Assembly: GCA_036924085.1 (NCBI GenBank) | Contig: JAVGWX010000019.1 | Coordinates: 14,518,696 to 14,582,695, forward strand | DNA from: Ariolimax columbianus | Taxonomy: Eukaryota; Mollusca; Gastropoda; Stylommatophora; Arionidae | Direction of reading: 5' to 3' | Length of the DNA stretch: 64,000 nt | Shown: piece after piece, positions 55,212-64,000 of the stretch | How positions within the stretch are numbered: position 1 is the stretch's first letter | How the letters are laid out: every line of letters begins with the position of its first letter | The notes under the pieces: generated by a model | Database searches by the model: none | What the model was told of the DNA's origin: nothing | The model's input: the letters and a program-made list of their open reading frames with translations, nothing else | Translations under genes and position numbers: made by a program

Positions 55212-57131
55212 GTGGACCTAGAAAAGGCATTTGACAAAGTCTGGAAAGAGGGACTTAAAGTCAAGCTAAGAAGAAGTGAAGTTTGTGGGAAAATGTACAA
55301 ATGGATCAGTCACTACCTCAAAAACAGAACAGCCAGAGTTCAAGTACAAGGGCAGATGAGCAAAAAGGTGACACTTGCGCAGGGAGTACCCCAAGGAGGA
55401 GTACTGTCACCCACACTCTTCCTGGTGTACATAAATAACATGACAGAGAATATACCAAGAAGAGTCCATAGCTCAATATTTGCAGACGATCTGGCTATGT
55501 GGATCTCTGAAAAGAATCTCACCATAGCAAGTAATCGGATGCAGCAGGCCCTAACATCGCTGGAAGTGTGGGCGAACTCATGGCTGGTCAAAATAGACGA
55601 GGAAAAAACAACATGTACGATATTCTCGCTTTCAAACAAACCCCAAAACACCAAAATAAGTCTTAACGGCAAATATCTGCGGCCAAACGATAACCCAAAC
55701 TACCTGGTAGTCACATTTGATCGGCGCATGACATGGAAAAGTCAGATCGAGAGAAACCGAGTGAGAGCCAGAGAAAGAATGGCAATCATGAAGAAACTTG
55801 CTGGCACAAGCTGGGGAGCAGACGAAAATATACTAAAGAAACTGTACACTGGAAGAGTGAGACCAGACCTCGAGTATGGCATTGCGGCATGGACAACAGC
55901 AGCAAAGGCGAACTTCGATAAAGTTAGTAAACTCCAAAACCAAGCCATGAGAGTTATAACAGGAGGCATGAAGTCAACGCCAATTGTAGAACTTGAAAAG
56001 ATTACAAAACTGCAATCCATGACCGACAGAAGAGACTGCAGAGCCCAGCAGCAGGCAGAGAAACTCAGAAGACTGACTGACCATCCAATGCACCATAGAC
56101 TAAACAATTTTGGAAATGGGAAACTAAAGCGGAGAAACATTGCAGAGATAGCCAAAGCAAAGATGAGCGAAGACCCTATGAACGCACTAACAACACCAAA
56201 GCCCATCCCTACTGTACGAAAACCTACCTGGAGGCAGCATATATTTCCAGAGGTGGTAGAAAATATACCAGGTATTGGAAACAAAAACTGCCAGACTGAA
56301 AAAGAAAGAAGAGATACAACCCTGAGGTACATAACGAAAAACTACCCAAGCATGGAATGGACCCATGCATACACCGACGGGGCAGGGGCATTCCTGAGCC
56401 TACCAAATGGCAGGAAAATAACACTGTCATTGGCAACTGGAAAATACACAAGCAATTTCAGAGCGGAGGCAGAGGCACTGAGGGCGGCAGTGGAAGAAAT
56501 GGTGACAGGTAAAAAGAATGAAAGCCACATATTCCTGCTTACAGATGCTCTGGCCGTAGTCACAGCACTAAAAAGTCAGAAAAATACTGAACTTAATGAC
56601 TTAAGAGCAGTACTCTGTCAACTATGCCAGCAGGCCGCACCAAAAAGGGTAGTGGTGCAGTGGGTTCCATCTCACTGCAACATCCAAGGCAACGAGAAGG
56701 CAGACAGACTGGCAAAAGAAGGTGCAAAACTACCACAACCAAATACTAGCATGACATACGAAGAGTCAAAACGGCTTATTAGAGCTAGATACATGACCAA
56801 ATGGGAAACCGAACATACTGGCTACACCAAAAACGATGCCTATTACCAGTTGAACAGAAGAGAGCAGATCGTGGTCTTCAGACTTCGCACTGGCCACAAC
56901 AGACTGAGGTACCACCTATTCAACAAATTGAAGATATGTGGCACCGACGAATGCCCGTGTGGTACCGGGAAAATGACCGCTGAGAATTTGCTGCAAAACT
57001 GCCCGACATACGAGGATCAGAGAGAGCAGATGGGGCCATCACCAGTGGCAACACTAGACAAGCTCTATGGCAGTATCGACAGCCTCAGGATGACGGCTGC
57101 TTTATTCGAAAAAATAATGGTTACTGTCTGA
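55212..57131 (+). CDS. LINE-A reverse transcriptase (part), RNase H and C-terminus
   Basis: 639-codon open frame. RT motifs: DLEKAFDKVW (residue ~2), QGVPQGGVLSPTLF (~57), SIFADDLAMW (~90, catalytic FADD), the thumb region GRVRPDLEYGIAAW (~215). RNase H around 375-515: AYTDGAG, RAEAEALRAA, LLTDALAVV, and SHCNIQGNEKADRLAK supply the D-E-D-D set. C-terminal Cys/His region: CGTDECPCGTGKMTAENLLQ. It is open from after the stop at 55164, so the N-terminal fingers of RT are cut off. Longest coding stretch of the window; inactive as it stands because of upstream breaks. Confidence 0.9.
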   Translation: MDLEKAFDKVWKEGLKVKLRRSEVCGKMYKWISHYLKNRTARVQVQGQMSKKVTLAQGVPQGGVLSPTLFLVYINNMTENIPRRVHSSIFADDLAMWISEKNLTIASNRMQQALTSLEVWANSWLVKIDEEKTTCTIFSLSNKPQNTKISLNGKYLRPNDNPNYLVVTFDRRMTWKSQIERNRVRARERMAIMKKLAGTSWGADENILKKLYTGRVRPDLEYGIAAWTTAAKANFDKVSKLQNQAMRVITGGMKSTPIVELEKITKLQSMTDRRDCRAQQQAEKLRRLTDHPMHHRLNNFGNGKLKRRNIAEIAKAKMSEDPMNALTTPKPIPTVRKPTWRQHIFPEVVENIPGIGNKNCQTEKERRDTTLRYITKNYPSMEWTHAYTDGAGAFLSLPNGRKITLSLATGKYTSNFRAEAEALRAAVEEMVTGKKNESHIFLLTDALAVVTALKSQKNTELNDLRAVLCQLCQQAAPKRVVVQWVPSHCNIQGNEKADRLAKEGAKLPQPNTSMTYEESKRLIRARYMTKWETEHTGYTKNDAYYQLNRREQIVVFRLRTGHNRLRYHLFNKLKICGTDECPCGTGKMTAENLLQNCPTYEDQREQMGPSPVATLDKLYGSIDSLRMTAALFEKIMVTV

Positions 57132-57162
57132 CTGCGTACGAAGAAGAAGAAGAAGAAGACCT

Positions 57163-57755
57163 TAACTTCAATGATTTTAACGAACACAGCAGTCGACTCA
57201 AGGCTCTGTACGCTTCCGTACAGCTTCTCGTGGAAGGACACTGGCTGTTGCCAATTGTTACTTCTTTTGTCGGTATACAGCGGACAGGACTGAAAAATAT
57301 ATTATGCCTTCATGGGGGCTGTGCCGTAGGCATAAATGTCTGTAGTGCCAATCTTGAACATGTTGTACAGATGGCATCTGAGTCTGTTGTGAGATGTGCG
57401 TAGCCGGAAAATGATCACCTGGTCTCACCTGGAGAGTTGATGGTAGGCATCGTCTTCTATGTGGCCAGGGTGATCCTTTTTTCCATTTTGCACTATACGT
57501 TGTCCGGATGAATGCTTTAGTTTCATTGTATGTGATTTCTGTATCACTCTGCTGCAGCATTCCTCGCTCTCTGGCGAGCCTGTCCGCCTCCCCGTTGTCT
57601 GGAATGTCGCAGTGGGCTGGTGTCCATTAAACTGCTTTTTTTTAAGAACTGGGACATGCGTTCGAGTGAGTCTGCCAAAACATCGAGTTTAATTTTGTTC
57701 TGGCTCTTGGCGGCCATTACACTGCTTGGGCGTCTGTGAAAATGACCACTTGCTT
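57163..57755 (-). mobile_element. LINE-D, RNase H and C-terminus
   Basis: Minus-strand frames give VIFTDAQAVMAAKSQNKIKL, then FQTTGRRTGSPES, KGSPWPHRRRCLP-type decay, FRLRTSHNRLRCHLYNMFKI, and YIFQSCPLYTDKRSNNW. The 3' end touches the (GAA)n tail of LINE-A copy 5 directly. Relatives at 60019 and 60845. Confidence 0.82.
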
Positions 57756-57784
57756 TGCTGTAAAATAGTTTGACCACATCAAAC

Positions 57785-57970
57785 GCCATACTGACCTAGA
57801 AAGAACGAAACAGGAGGGTTTGGTGCTTGGAAAGCGGGGCTGAAGCAGACCGAGGAAAAGATGGACACAAGACATCACGGAGGTCCTGACGACGACAACG
57901 ATAGAGGCGATACTTCTGGCTAGAGATCGAGTTACAGATCGGCTGTTGTGAAAGTGATTTTCTGCAAATG
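57785..57970 (+). mobile_element. LINE C-terminal remnant
   Basis: Translation KQEGLVLGKRG, stop, SRPRKRWTQDITEVL, and LLARDRVTDRLL. This is the GRGRPR.RW..D...LARDR..WR pattern of L1/RTE-like LINE ends. Confidence 0.6.
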
Positions 57971-57980
57971 ACATGCAACA

Positions 57981-58028
57981 TGATGATGATGATGATGATG
58001 ATGAAAATAATGATGATAATGATGAAAG
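57981..58028. repeat. (GAT)n microsatellite
   Basis: About eight GAT triplets, then imperfect ATAATGATG units. Confidence 0.9.
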
Positions 58029-58204
58029 TGAGCGATTTTTTGTGCTGTGTAATAATGATTGTTATGTTATACAAAAATATATGTGACTTAATTGTTGACG
58101 TAGATCTAGCAAATACTATTTTCATTTATAAACATCATTGCATAATTTCAAAAGTGCCGGTTACGCTAGCAATCAGCTAGAGGTTAGTGATATTTAAGAT
58201 AATA

Positions 58205-58290
58205 TCTGTGGGTAACTGAGACGCTAGTCCGGTCAAGCACAACATATTGTCCAGGACGTTGCGTCAGGGTCAATCACAATGTTATTTGTC
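58205..58290 (+). mobile_element. SINE-U head fragment
   Basis: GACGCTAGTCCGGTCAAGCA and GACGTTGCGTCAGGGTCAATCA correspond to the duplicated head of SINE-U (GACTAACGTCTGGTCAGGCA, GTTAGTCAGGGTCAGGCA). Confidence 0.55.
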
Positions 58291-58794
58291 CATTACGAAC
58301 CTTTACTTTTTGCACCCAGCCAGTCCATCCAGTCGAGTATTCTGTAAATCCGGGTTGTGGATGGGTGGGAAGATGGAAACTGCCTATTTGCAGTCAGTGA
58401 AAGCAGAGAAAGTTTGCTTCGCGAGACGGTGATCATGATTGTCAGCAAATACATGTACCTCATCCGCTTTATTGCTCAGCAAGGTGTCCCGCAACGGACG
58501 CAGCTTTTTGACTGAAGTTTAGCTTGCTAGCGGACCTACGCTCTCTGCTCGCCCGTCGTCACAGGACTCGACTGTGTTAGTACTGGATACATGAAAAGAG
58601 AATGACTTGCGCGATGAGTTTCCTTTAAGTGAGAAAGGGTTGCGCAGTTTGTCGACCACACTCTCTCGCTCGAGTCCAACTTTAACCAGTGGCAAGACAA
58701 GTCAGGACGACTGGATATGAGCTCGGGTGCAGTGGTTGACCACGGATGCTCAACTGCCTGGTCGTGTTCTGTGCGGTCCACACCGATCAGCACA
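58291..58794. other. gene-free stretch, GC-richer
   Basis: No recognised coding sequence or repeat; base composition is more even than in the flanks. Confidence 0.4.
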
Positions 58795-58880
58795 TTTGCA
58801 TTCCGTTCTCTGGACAACATTCTGCTACTTAAGCCATATCAGGGCTTGATGGTGCAAGATTGAGAACGAACGACCCTAAG
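58795..58880 (+). mobile_element. SINE-S1, 3' end
   Basis: GCATTCCGTTCTCTGGACAA, TTCTGCTACTTAAGCC and GATTGAGAACGAACG. Only the last quarter is present. Confidence 0.82.
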
Positions 58881-59529
58881 CCAGCAAGCCATATAATAAA
58901 AAAAAACAGAATGCGATACTGGAGAAAACACTAAAAAGCTATATTTCTTTTATGTGTGCCTCGTTTACCGTGGTTCCTATGAGGCAGTATATTGTTCTGT
59001 GTTTTGCACTTTACCGCCTGGTTAAACCATATTCAGCACGAAATTTAATAGGTGTACGACCCTGTCAGATCAGGAATCTGAACACAGACATGTTTTGTTT
59101 GTGAGCCATCGAAACTTCGCAACCACGTATGAACACTTCTATAAAAGCTTAACACAGGCAATTCAAATTCATATCTTTTCTATCGTTATCGCTGCTTGTT
59201 TCAAATCTATCAATAACATGACCTCCCATAGTGTATCCGGGGTCCCTTACTGAGAATGGTAGAATATAACCGCCACAGAATACTGTCACAGTAGGTCAAG
59301 GGCAAACAATCTTAAGGCGAGCGATGTATGTATTTCTCCTGAGTGGCCAAAACATTCATTGCATGTTGAACGCGAGGACTAAGAGTTGTCCATGGATGTG
59401 GCAATCTCCAAATGTACAAATTATCGCTACCGTACTGCAAATAATTAGAAAAAGTCTTTCCTAAAGGCTGGTTATGGTAAGTCAAATACAATGCTGGATC
59501 TGTGCTTCAACAAAAAGAGATGAGTGATC
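58881..59529. other. unassigned, possible old copy of the repeat at 39530
   Basis: See the entry at 39530. No coding signal. Confidence 0.3.
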
Positions 59530-59805
59530 TTGATTTAACTTAACTTAACGTCTTTATACTGGTTTAGAAGACTCTGCAGAGTCTGTACGCAACCAGTTTC
59601 ATTTACATTTCCTTGCTCAATAAGATATGCGCATCCAATGTATTCTTCAATGCATCAACTTCCCCTGCTTCCATCACTTTCTGTGGAAATGCATTCCAAG
59701 CATTCACCCCTCTCTGACTAAAGAAATATTTCCAAATATCCAATCTTGACCTTTCTTTATTTAATTTGAAGCTATGCCTTTTTGTTCTGATTTGATTGAT
59801 TGAAC
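59530..59805 (-). mobile_element. CR1/L2-like LINE 3' end
   Basis: Minus-strand translation includes NAWNAFPQKVMEAGEVDALK and the UTR ends AAGACGTTAAGTTAAGTTAA, as at 19650-20044. Confidence 0.85.
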
Positions 59806-60018
59806 TCCATGCATGTATTAACGGCGTGACTAAAGAGAGTTATGCATGAGGATAGCAACCTCATCATGCAAGTAAACTGTTACATAAACTCCTACTGCAA
59901 GATCATGCAAAGCTTTTCTCTGGAGTCATCGAAATGGAGGTTAACTGTGCTTGTACTGATGTGCTTCGGCTGGCGCGAAAAATGTCAAGAAAAGAGATCT
60001 TCCTTGTTCGTCTTCAGA

Positions 60019-60182
60019 CCTCGAATTCAATTACTCTAACGAAAGCAGCAGTTGACTTGATGGTCCGAGCACTTCTGTACAGCTACTCGTGGAAGGACAC
60101 TGATTGTTGCCAAATGCTACTTCTTGTCGGTATACGATGGGCAGGACTGCAAAATGTGTTCTGATGTCATGGGGGATGTGCC
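60019..60182 (-). mobile_element. LINE-D 3' fragment
   Basis: Matches 57180-57310 and 60870-61015 (GTGGAAGGACACTGATTGTT, GCTACTTCTTGTCGGTATAC). Confidence 0.75.
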
Positions 60183-60484
60183 GAGAAGAAAGATAGCCAG
60201 CTAGAGTCGTTGCCTTGTGTTTGAGGTCAATCAGGTAATCCTCATACTCAACCATTGTCTTTCGTGTTGATCGTCCACAGCAACGGTTGATGAGTCTCGG
60301 GCAGCGTGGAGGAAGATGTAGTAGAATCGGAATGTTTCAGCCAGGTGTTCCGCGGGAGACTCCATTAGTGGTGAGGTCTTGTATTTCGTATAGTGTAAAG
60401 TGCAGAATCTGCAACAAAAGAAATATTATTTGTAAGATTCTGTGTTTACTTTAATCTTAGTATTAGTGGAGCTGTAATTCTTCA
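60183..60484. other. unassigned stretch
   Basis: Minus-strand frame has PRCPRLINRCCGRSTRKT and EYEDYLIDLKHKATTLAGYL, with coding-like composition, but no family recognised. Confidence 0.3.
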
Positions 60485-60695
60485 AGGGAAGATGACCATG
60501 TGGAGGTCCCAGCTGTGGTGTGAGCTGGATAAAGGAGTGATGAGGATTTCCTGCTTAGCGTGTTAGGTCGAGCAGCTTATTACTCCGCTGTGTTAAGACA
60601 AGTGCCAAGAAGTTTGGTTAATAGATCTGCGAGTCCATCTTAAAAGACTCAAACACTAGACCAACTTGACCCGCAGCCTGTTAGTGCCATCGACA
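60485..60695 (+). repeat. unclassified repeat R24, second copy
   Basis: See 24835; the order of shared phrases is the same throughout. Confidence 0.7.
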
Positions 60696-60824
60696 AAGCG
60701 GCATTTTGCTACTCAGATATTAAGCTCGCAATATCACTAGACCTATAAACGAATAATGCGAATCACAATGTAAACATGCAATTCCCTAGTAGTGGATCCA
60801 ACGGGAAGCTTCGACTGGTTCATT

Positions 60825-61200
60825 TCTTCTTCTTCTTTTTCGTTCGTCTTCAGACATCAACTTCAATGACTCTAACGAAGTCATCAGTCGACTCAAGGCT
60901 CTCTGTGCTTCCGTTCAGCTTCTCGCGAAAAGACACTAGCTGTTGCCAAATGCTACTTCTTTTGTCGGTATACTGTTGACATGACTGAAAAATATGTTCT
61001 GCCTTCATGGGGGCTGTGCCACAGGAACGAAGGTCTGTAGTACCAATCTTGAACTTGTTGTACATATGACATCTCAGAATTTTGTGACCTGTGCGTAGCT
61101 GGAGAATGATCATCTATGTGGCCAGGATGTCGTTTTTTCCATTTTGCACTGTACGTTGCCCTGTTGAATGCTTTAGTCTCATTGTATGTAATTTCTGTAT
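60825..61200 (-). mobile_element. LINE-D 3' end
   Basis: Minus-strand translation IILQLRTGHKILRCHMYNKF, RSCGTAPMKAEHIFQSCQQY, TDKRSSIWQQLVSFREKLNG. It ends GATGTCTGAAGACGAACGAA followed by AAGAAGAAGAAG. The 5' side stops at the leader of the 55-bp array. Confidence 0.85.
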
Positions 61201-61205
61201 TTAAC

Positions 61206-61384
61206 GTAGGTTAGGTTCTTGATTTTGTTCCATAGCGGTATTTTAACCATTCCTATCTATTTTTTATACTCCACGTGTGATAAGAGAGAGACTGGAACAT
61301 GAGGGAACGACGTTTTGAATTCTCTCAGTTTTACTACTATAATCGCTCAGCAATTTATATAATGTACAGACCGACACTATGCAT
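61206..61384 (+). repeat. leader of the second 55-bp array
   Basis: Counterpart of 9990-10204 (GGTTAGGTTCTTGATTTTGT at the start, AATGTCTGAAATAGTATCTT at the end). Confidence 0.75.
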
Positions 61385-62585
61385 AATGTCTGAAATAGTA
61401 TCTTACTATCCACATGTTAACAAACTGACCCTAGGCATTACAGTCCTAGCTAGTATCTACTATGCTACATCAAGTTTTAATGTCATATATATAGTATCTT
61501 ACTTTCCACAGACTATCATACCAGCATTAAATTTTGATGTCCTACACAGTATCTACCTAAGCACATGGTAACAGTCTTTTATATAATACCTTATTATATG
61601 AATATTAACATACAGACAATAAACGGTATTGTCCTACAAAGTATCGCACTATCCCCATTAAACAGATGTTCACTGACTCGAAACTTTACAGTCCTACATT
61701 GTAATTTGCTATCTATATATTAACAGACCAATACCAAGTTTTATTGTTCTTCAAAGTATTGTACAATCCCAATGGCATCAGACTGACATAGAGCTTTAAT
61801 GTCTTACACAGGATCTTACAATCCACATATTAACAAATCAACTCTAGATTGAATGCACTGCACAGTATCCACTATCCAGATGTTAGACTTACCCAAAACA
61901 TTGATGTCCTACATAGTTCCTTACTGCCATCATGTTAACAGGCAAACACAGAGCTTGAATGTCTAACAGAGTATCTTTCTATCCACATGTCAACAGGCAA
62001 AGACAGAGCTTTAATGTACCACAGAGTATCTTACTATCCAAATGTTAACAGGCCAACACAGAGCTTGAATGCCCTACAGAGTATCTTACTAACCACATGT
62101 TAACAGGCCAAGACAGAGCTTTAATGTCCTACAGAATATCTTACTATCCACATGTCAACAGGCCATTACAGAGCTTGAATGTCCTACAGAGTATCTTACT
62201 ATCCACATGTTAACAGGCCAAGACAGAGCTTTAATGTGCTACAGAGTATCTTACTATCCACATGTTAACAGGCCAACACAGAGCTTGAATATCCTACAGA
62301 GTATTTTACTATCCACATGTTAACAGGCAAACACATAGCTTGAATATCCTACAGAGTATCTTACTATCCACATGTTAACAGGCCAACATAGAGCTTGAAT
62401 GTCCTACAGAGTATCTTACTATTCACAAGTCAACTGGCCAACACAGAGCTTGAATGCCGTACATAATATCTTACTATCCACATGTTAAGAGGCAGACACC
62501 ATGCTTTACTGTTAAAAATAATATCTTACTATCCACGTGTTAACAAACTGACAGTAAGTTTTAATGTCCTACACAATATCTTACT

Positions 62586-62640
62586 TCTTCTTCTTCTTCA
62601 ACAAATTCACGTTGATGTCTGACAGCATACTTCGAAGAAG
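62586..62640 (+). mobile_element. micro-insertion: last ~50 bp of a LINE-A-like element
   Basis: Flanked by ATATCTTACT (62576-62585 and 62641-62650), 10 bp. It contains AACAAATTCACGTTGATGTC and TGACAGCATACTTCGAAGAA, the 3' end of LINE-A (compare 52433-52490 inverted). Confidence 0.88.
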
Positions 62641-62918
62641 ATATCTTACTGTACCCATGTCATCAGCCCCGACTCTGAGCTTTGCTATCCTACATGATAT
62701 TGTACTATCCACATGTTTTAATGTCATTCATAGCATTTTACAGTCTCCATGTCAACAGACCAACACCAAGCTGTAATGTCCTAATATAAAATCTTTCTTT
62801 CTAAATGTTAGCAGACCTAATATCAAGCTGTAATGTACTACATAAAATCTTACTATCTAAATGTTAACAGACCGATACTATTCGCTAATATCCTACATAT
62901 TATCTTACTGTCACCATG

Positions 62919-63164
62919 GGGATGGTATGGCCTAGTGGTTAAGTGGCACGGCTCAAAACCCAAAGCTCAATCCCCATCACAGAGCCGTTACCCCGGGGAA
63001 GCGAATCCTTAGAAAATGCAAGAGGAAGCAGACCCTTACATAAAATGCATGCTGAAGTTGGATGCACTTGGCCGACAGGTGCAAAATAAAAACCACAGTA
63101 CAATGTACACCACCTTGGGGATTAGAGAAATAAGGCGAACTAAAAAAAAAACCAAAAAAAACAA
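62919..63164 (+). mobile_element. SINE-T1, tRNA-derived
   Basis: 12-bp TSD ACTGTCACCATG (62907-62918 and 63165-63176). Head GGTATGGCCTAGTGGTTAAG (box A) and a damaged box B (AAAGCTCAATCCCCA). Core GCTGAAGTTGGATGCACTTG, A-rich tail. Inserted into the 55-bp array. Confidence 0.93.
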
Positions 63165-64000
63165 ACTGTCACCATGTCAACAGATTTACACTAAGCTTTA
63201 GTGTCCTATATATTATCTTAATGTCCTCATATAACCAACCGATTCTGAGATTTAATGCGATACATAGCACTTACACTCTACATATTAGCATACTATCTGA
63301 GTATCCCAACAGTAACATACACGAACAGTCACCTAACTTTACTGTCCTGCATAGCATCTTACAATCCCCATGTTAACAAACCTACCTAAATGCATTAGTG
63401 TCCTACATAATATCTTACTGACCCCACTTTAACAAATCTAAACTGAGCTTGACGGTCCTATAAAGTATCTCACTGACGCCACTTTAACAGACCAACTCTG
63501 ATTTTTAATCTCCTACATAGTATCTTAGTATCAGCATGACAAAATATGAAGGCTAACACTGAGCTTTAAGGTCCTATGTAGTATCTTACTGTCTGTATAT
63601 TAACAGATGAACACCAAGATAATTGTCCTGTAAAGTATCATACTATCCCTATCTTAGCAGGCCAACAACAAGCTGTAATGTCCTACATAGTACATTACTA
63701 ATTTGCATGTTAATAGCCGAAAACCGAGCTTTTGGCATAGATGACGAACATAGTATCTAACTATACAACTGTTAGCAAACAGACAATGAGTTTTATTGTC
63801 CTATGTAGCATTAAACTGTTTGCATGTTTACAAACCATGTAATCTTACTGTCCAGAAGTTAAAATACTAACACAGAGCTTAAATGACCTACTTTTTATCT
63901 TTCTGTCCCAAAGATAGCAGTCTGACAAAAATCTTTAATGTCCTACCTATTGTTTTACTATCCACATGTTATAACAGAATGAAAGCAAGCTTCACTTTTC

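Larger units (their letters stand above)
53323..57162 (+). mobile_element. LINE-A copy 5, most complete
   Basis: Encodes in order an AP-type endonuclease (LRILQWNAEGV, CIQETHLN, NLYGPPNKDLS, VVGDFNSHSEKW, then GSDHRSIRL after a frameshift), a linker, a reverse transcriptase, RNase H and a Cys-rich C-terminus, then ends CTGCGTACGAAGAAG with (GAA)n. Breaks seen: frameshift near 53968, small deletion near 54784, TAG for Trp near 54940, and TAA at 55164. ORF1 is not present or is reduced to the first 50 bp, so the copy is 5'-truncated or its start is in the GA tract. Architecture fits the I/Nimb-type LINEs. Confidence 0.9.
61385..64000. repeat. 55-bp array, diverged, runs off the window
   Basis: Units of about 55 bp with GTATCTTACTATCCACATGT, TAACAGGCCAACACAGAGCT and TTAATGTCCTACAKA. 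The best-conserved block is 61960-62480. Outer units are strongly diverged. Two retro-insertions interrupt it (62586-62640, 62919-63164). Confidence 0.9.

Overview
The window is animal genomic DNA with no bacterial-style operons. It holds part of one host gene, spread over about 19 kb and split by introns, in a dense layer of retrotransposon remains and tandem repeats. The mix is LINEs with an RNase H domain and (GAA)n tails, several tRNA-type and tRNA-less SINEs, RTE- and CR1/L2-like LINE tails, and many 33-55 bp minisatellites. Together with a single invertebrate-type hyccin gene this suggests a lophotrochozoan, most likely a gastropod mollusc. The species call is inference.

Host gene: seven exons on the minus strand (53210 down to 33812) join in phase with GT/AG boundaries. 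They encode about 531 residues recognisable as the middle and C-terminal part of hyccin (FAM126), a subunit of the plasma-membrane PI4KIIIalpha lipid kinase complex. The N-terminal exons (roughly 125 residues by comparison with the vertebrate protein) were not found and probably lie beyond the right edge.

Layout. 0-9.8 kb: LINE-A copy on the minus strand (1.97-5.05 kb), tRNA-SINE, a 36-bp minisatellite split by a LINE-A 3' end, an RTE-like RT scrap, and a LINE-C copy split by a SINE. 10-15 kb: 55-bp and 40-bp arrays, a second LINE-A copy, and a 33-bp array. 15-22 kb: CR1-like LINE with two nested SINEs, RTE-like tails, and a homogeneous 34-bp array of 21 copies. 22-33 kb: LINE and SINE debris. 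33.8-53.2 kb: hyccin exons and introns, the introns carrying 54-bp and 55-bp arrays, LINE-B, SINEs, a hAT-type MITE and RTE-X tails. 53.3-57.2 kb: the most complete LINE-A. 57-61 kb: LINE-D fragments. 61.4-64 kb: a second, diverged 55-bp array related to the one at 10-11 kb.

Many insertions keep target-site duplications (TSDs) of 9-13 bp, which lets the order of nesting be read directly. Names such as LINE-A or SINE-S1 are local labels for this window, not database names. No intact, obviously active element was found. LINE-A at 53.3-57.2 kb is closest, with a 639-residue open frame covering part of the RT, the RNase H and the C-terminal domain.
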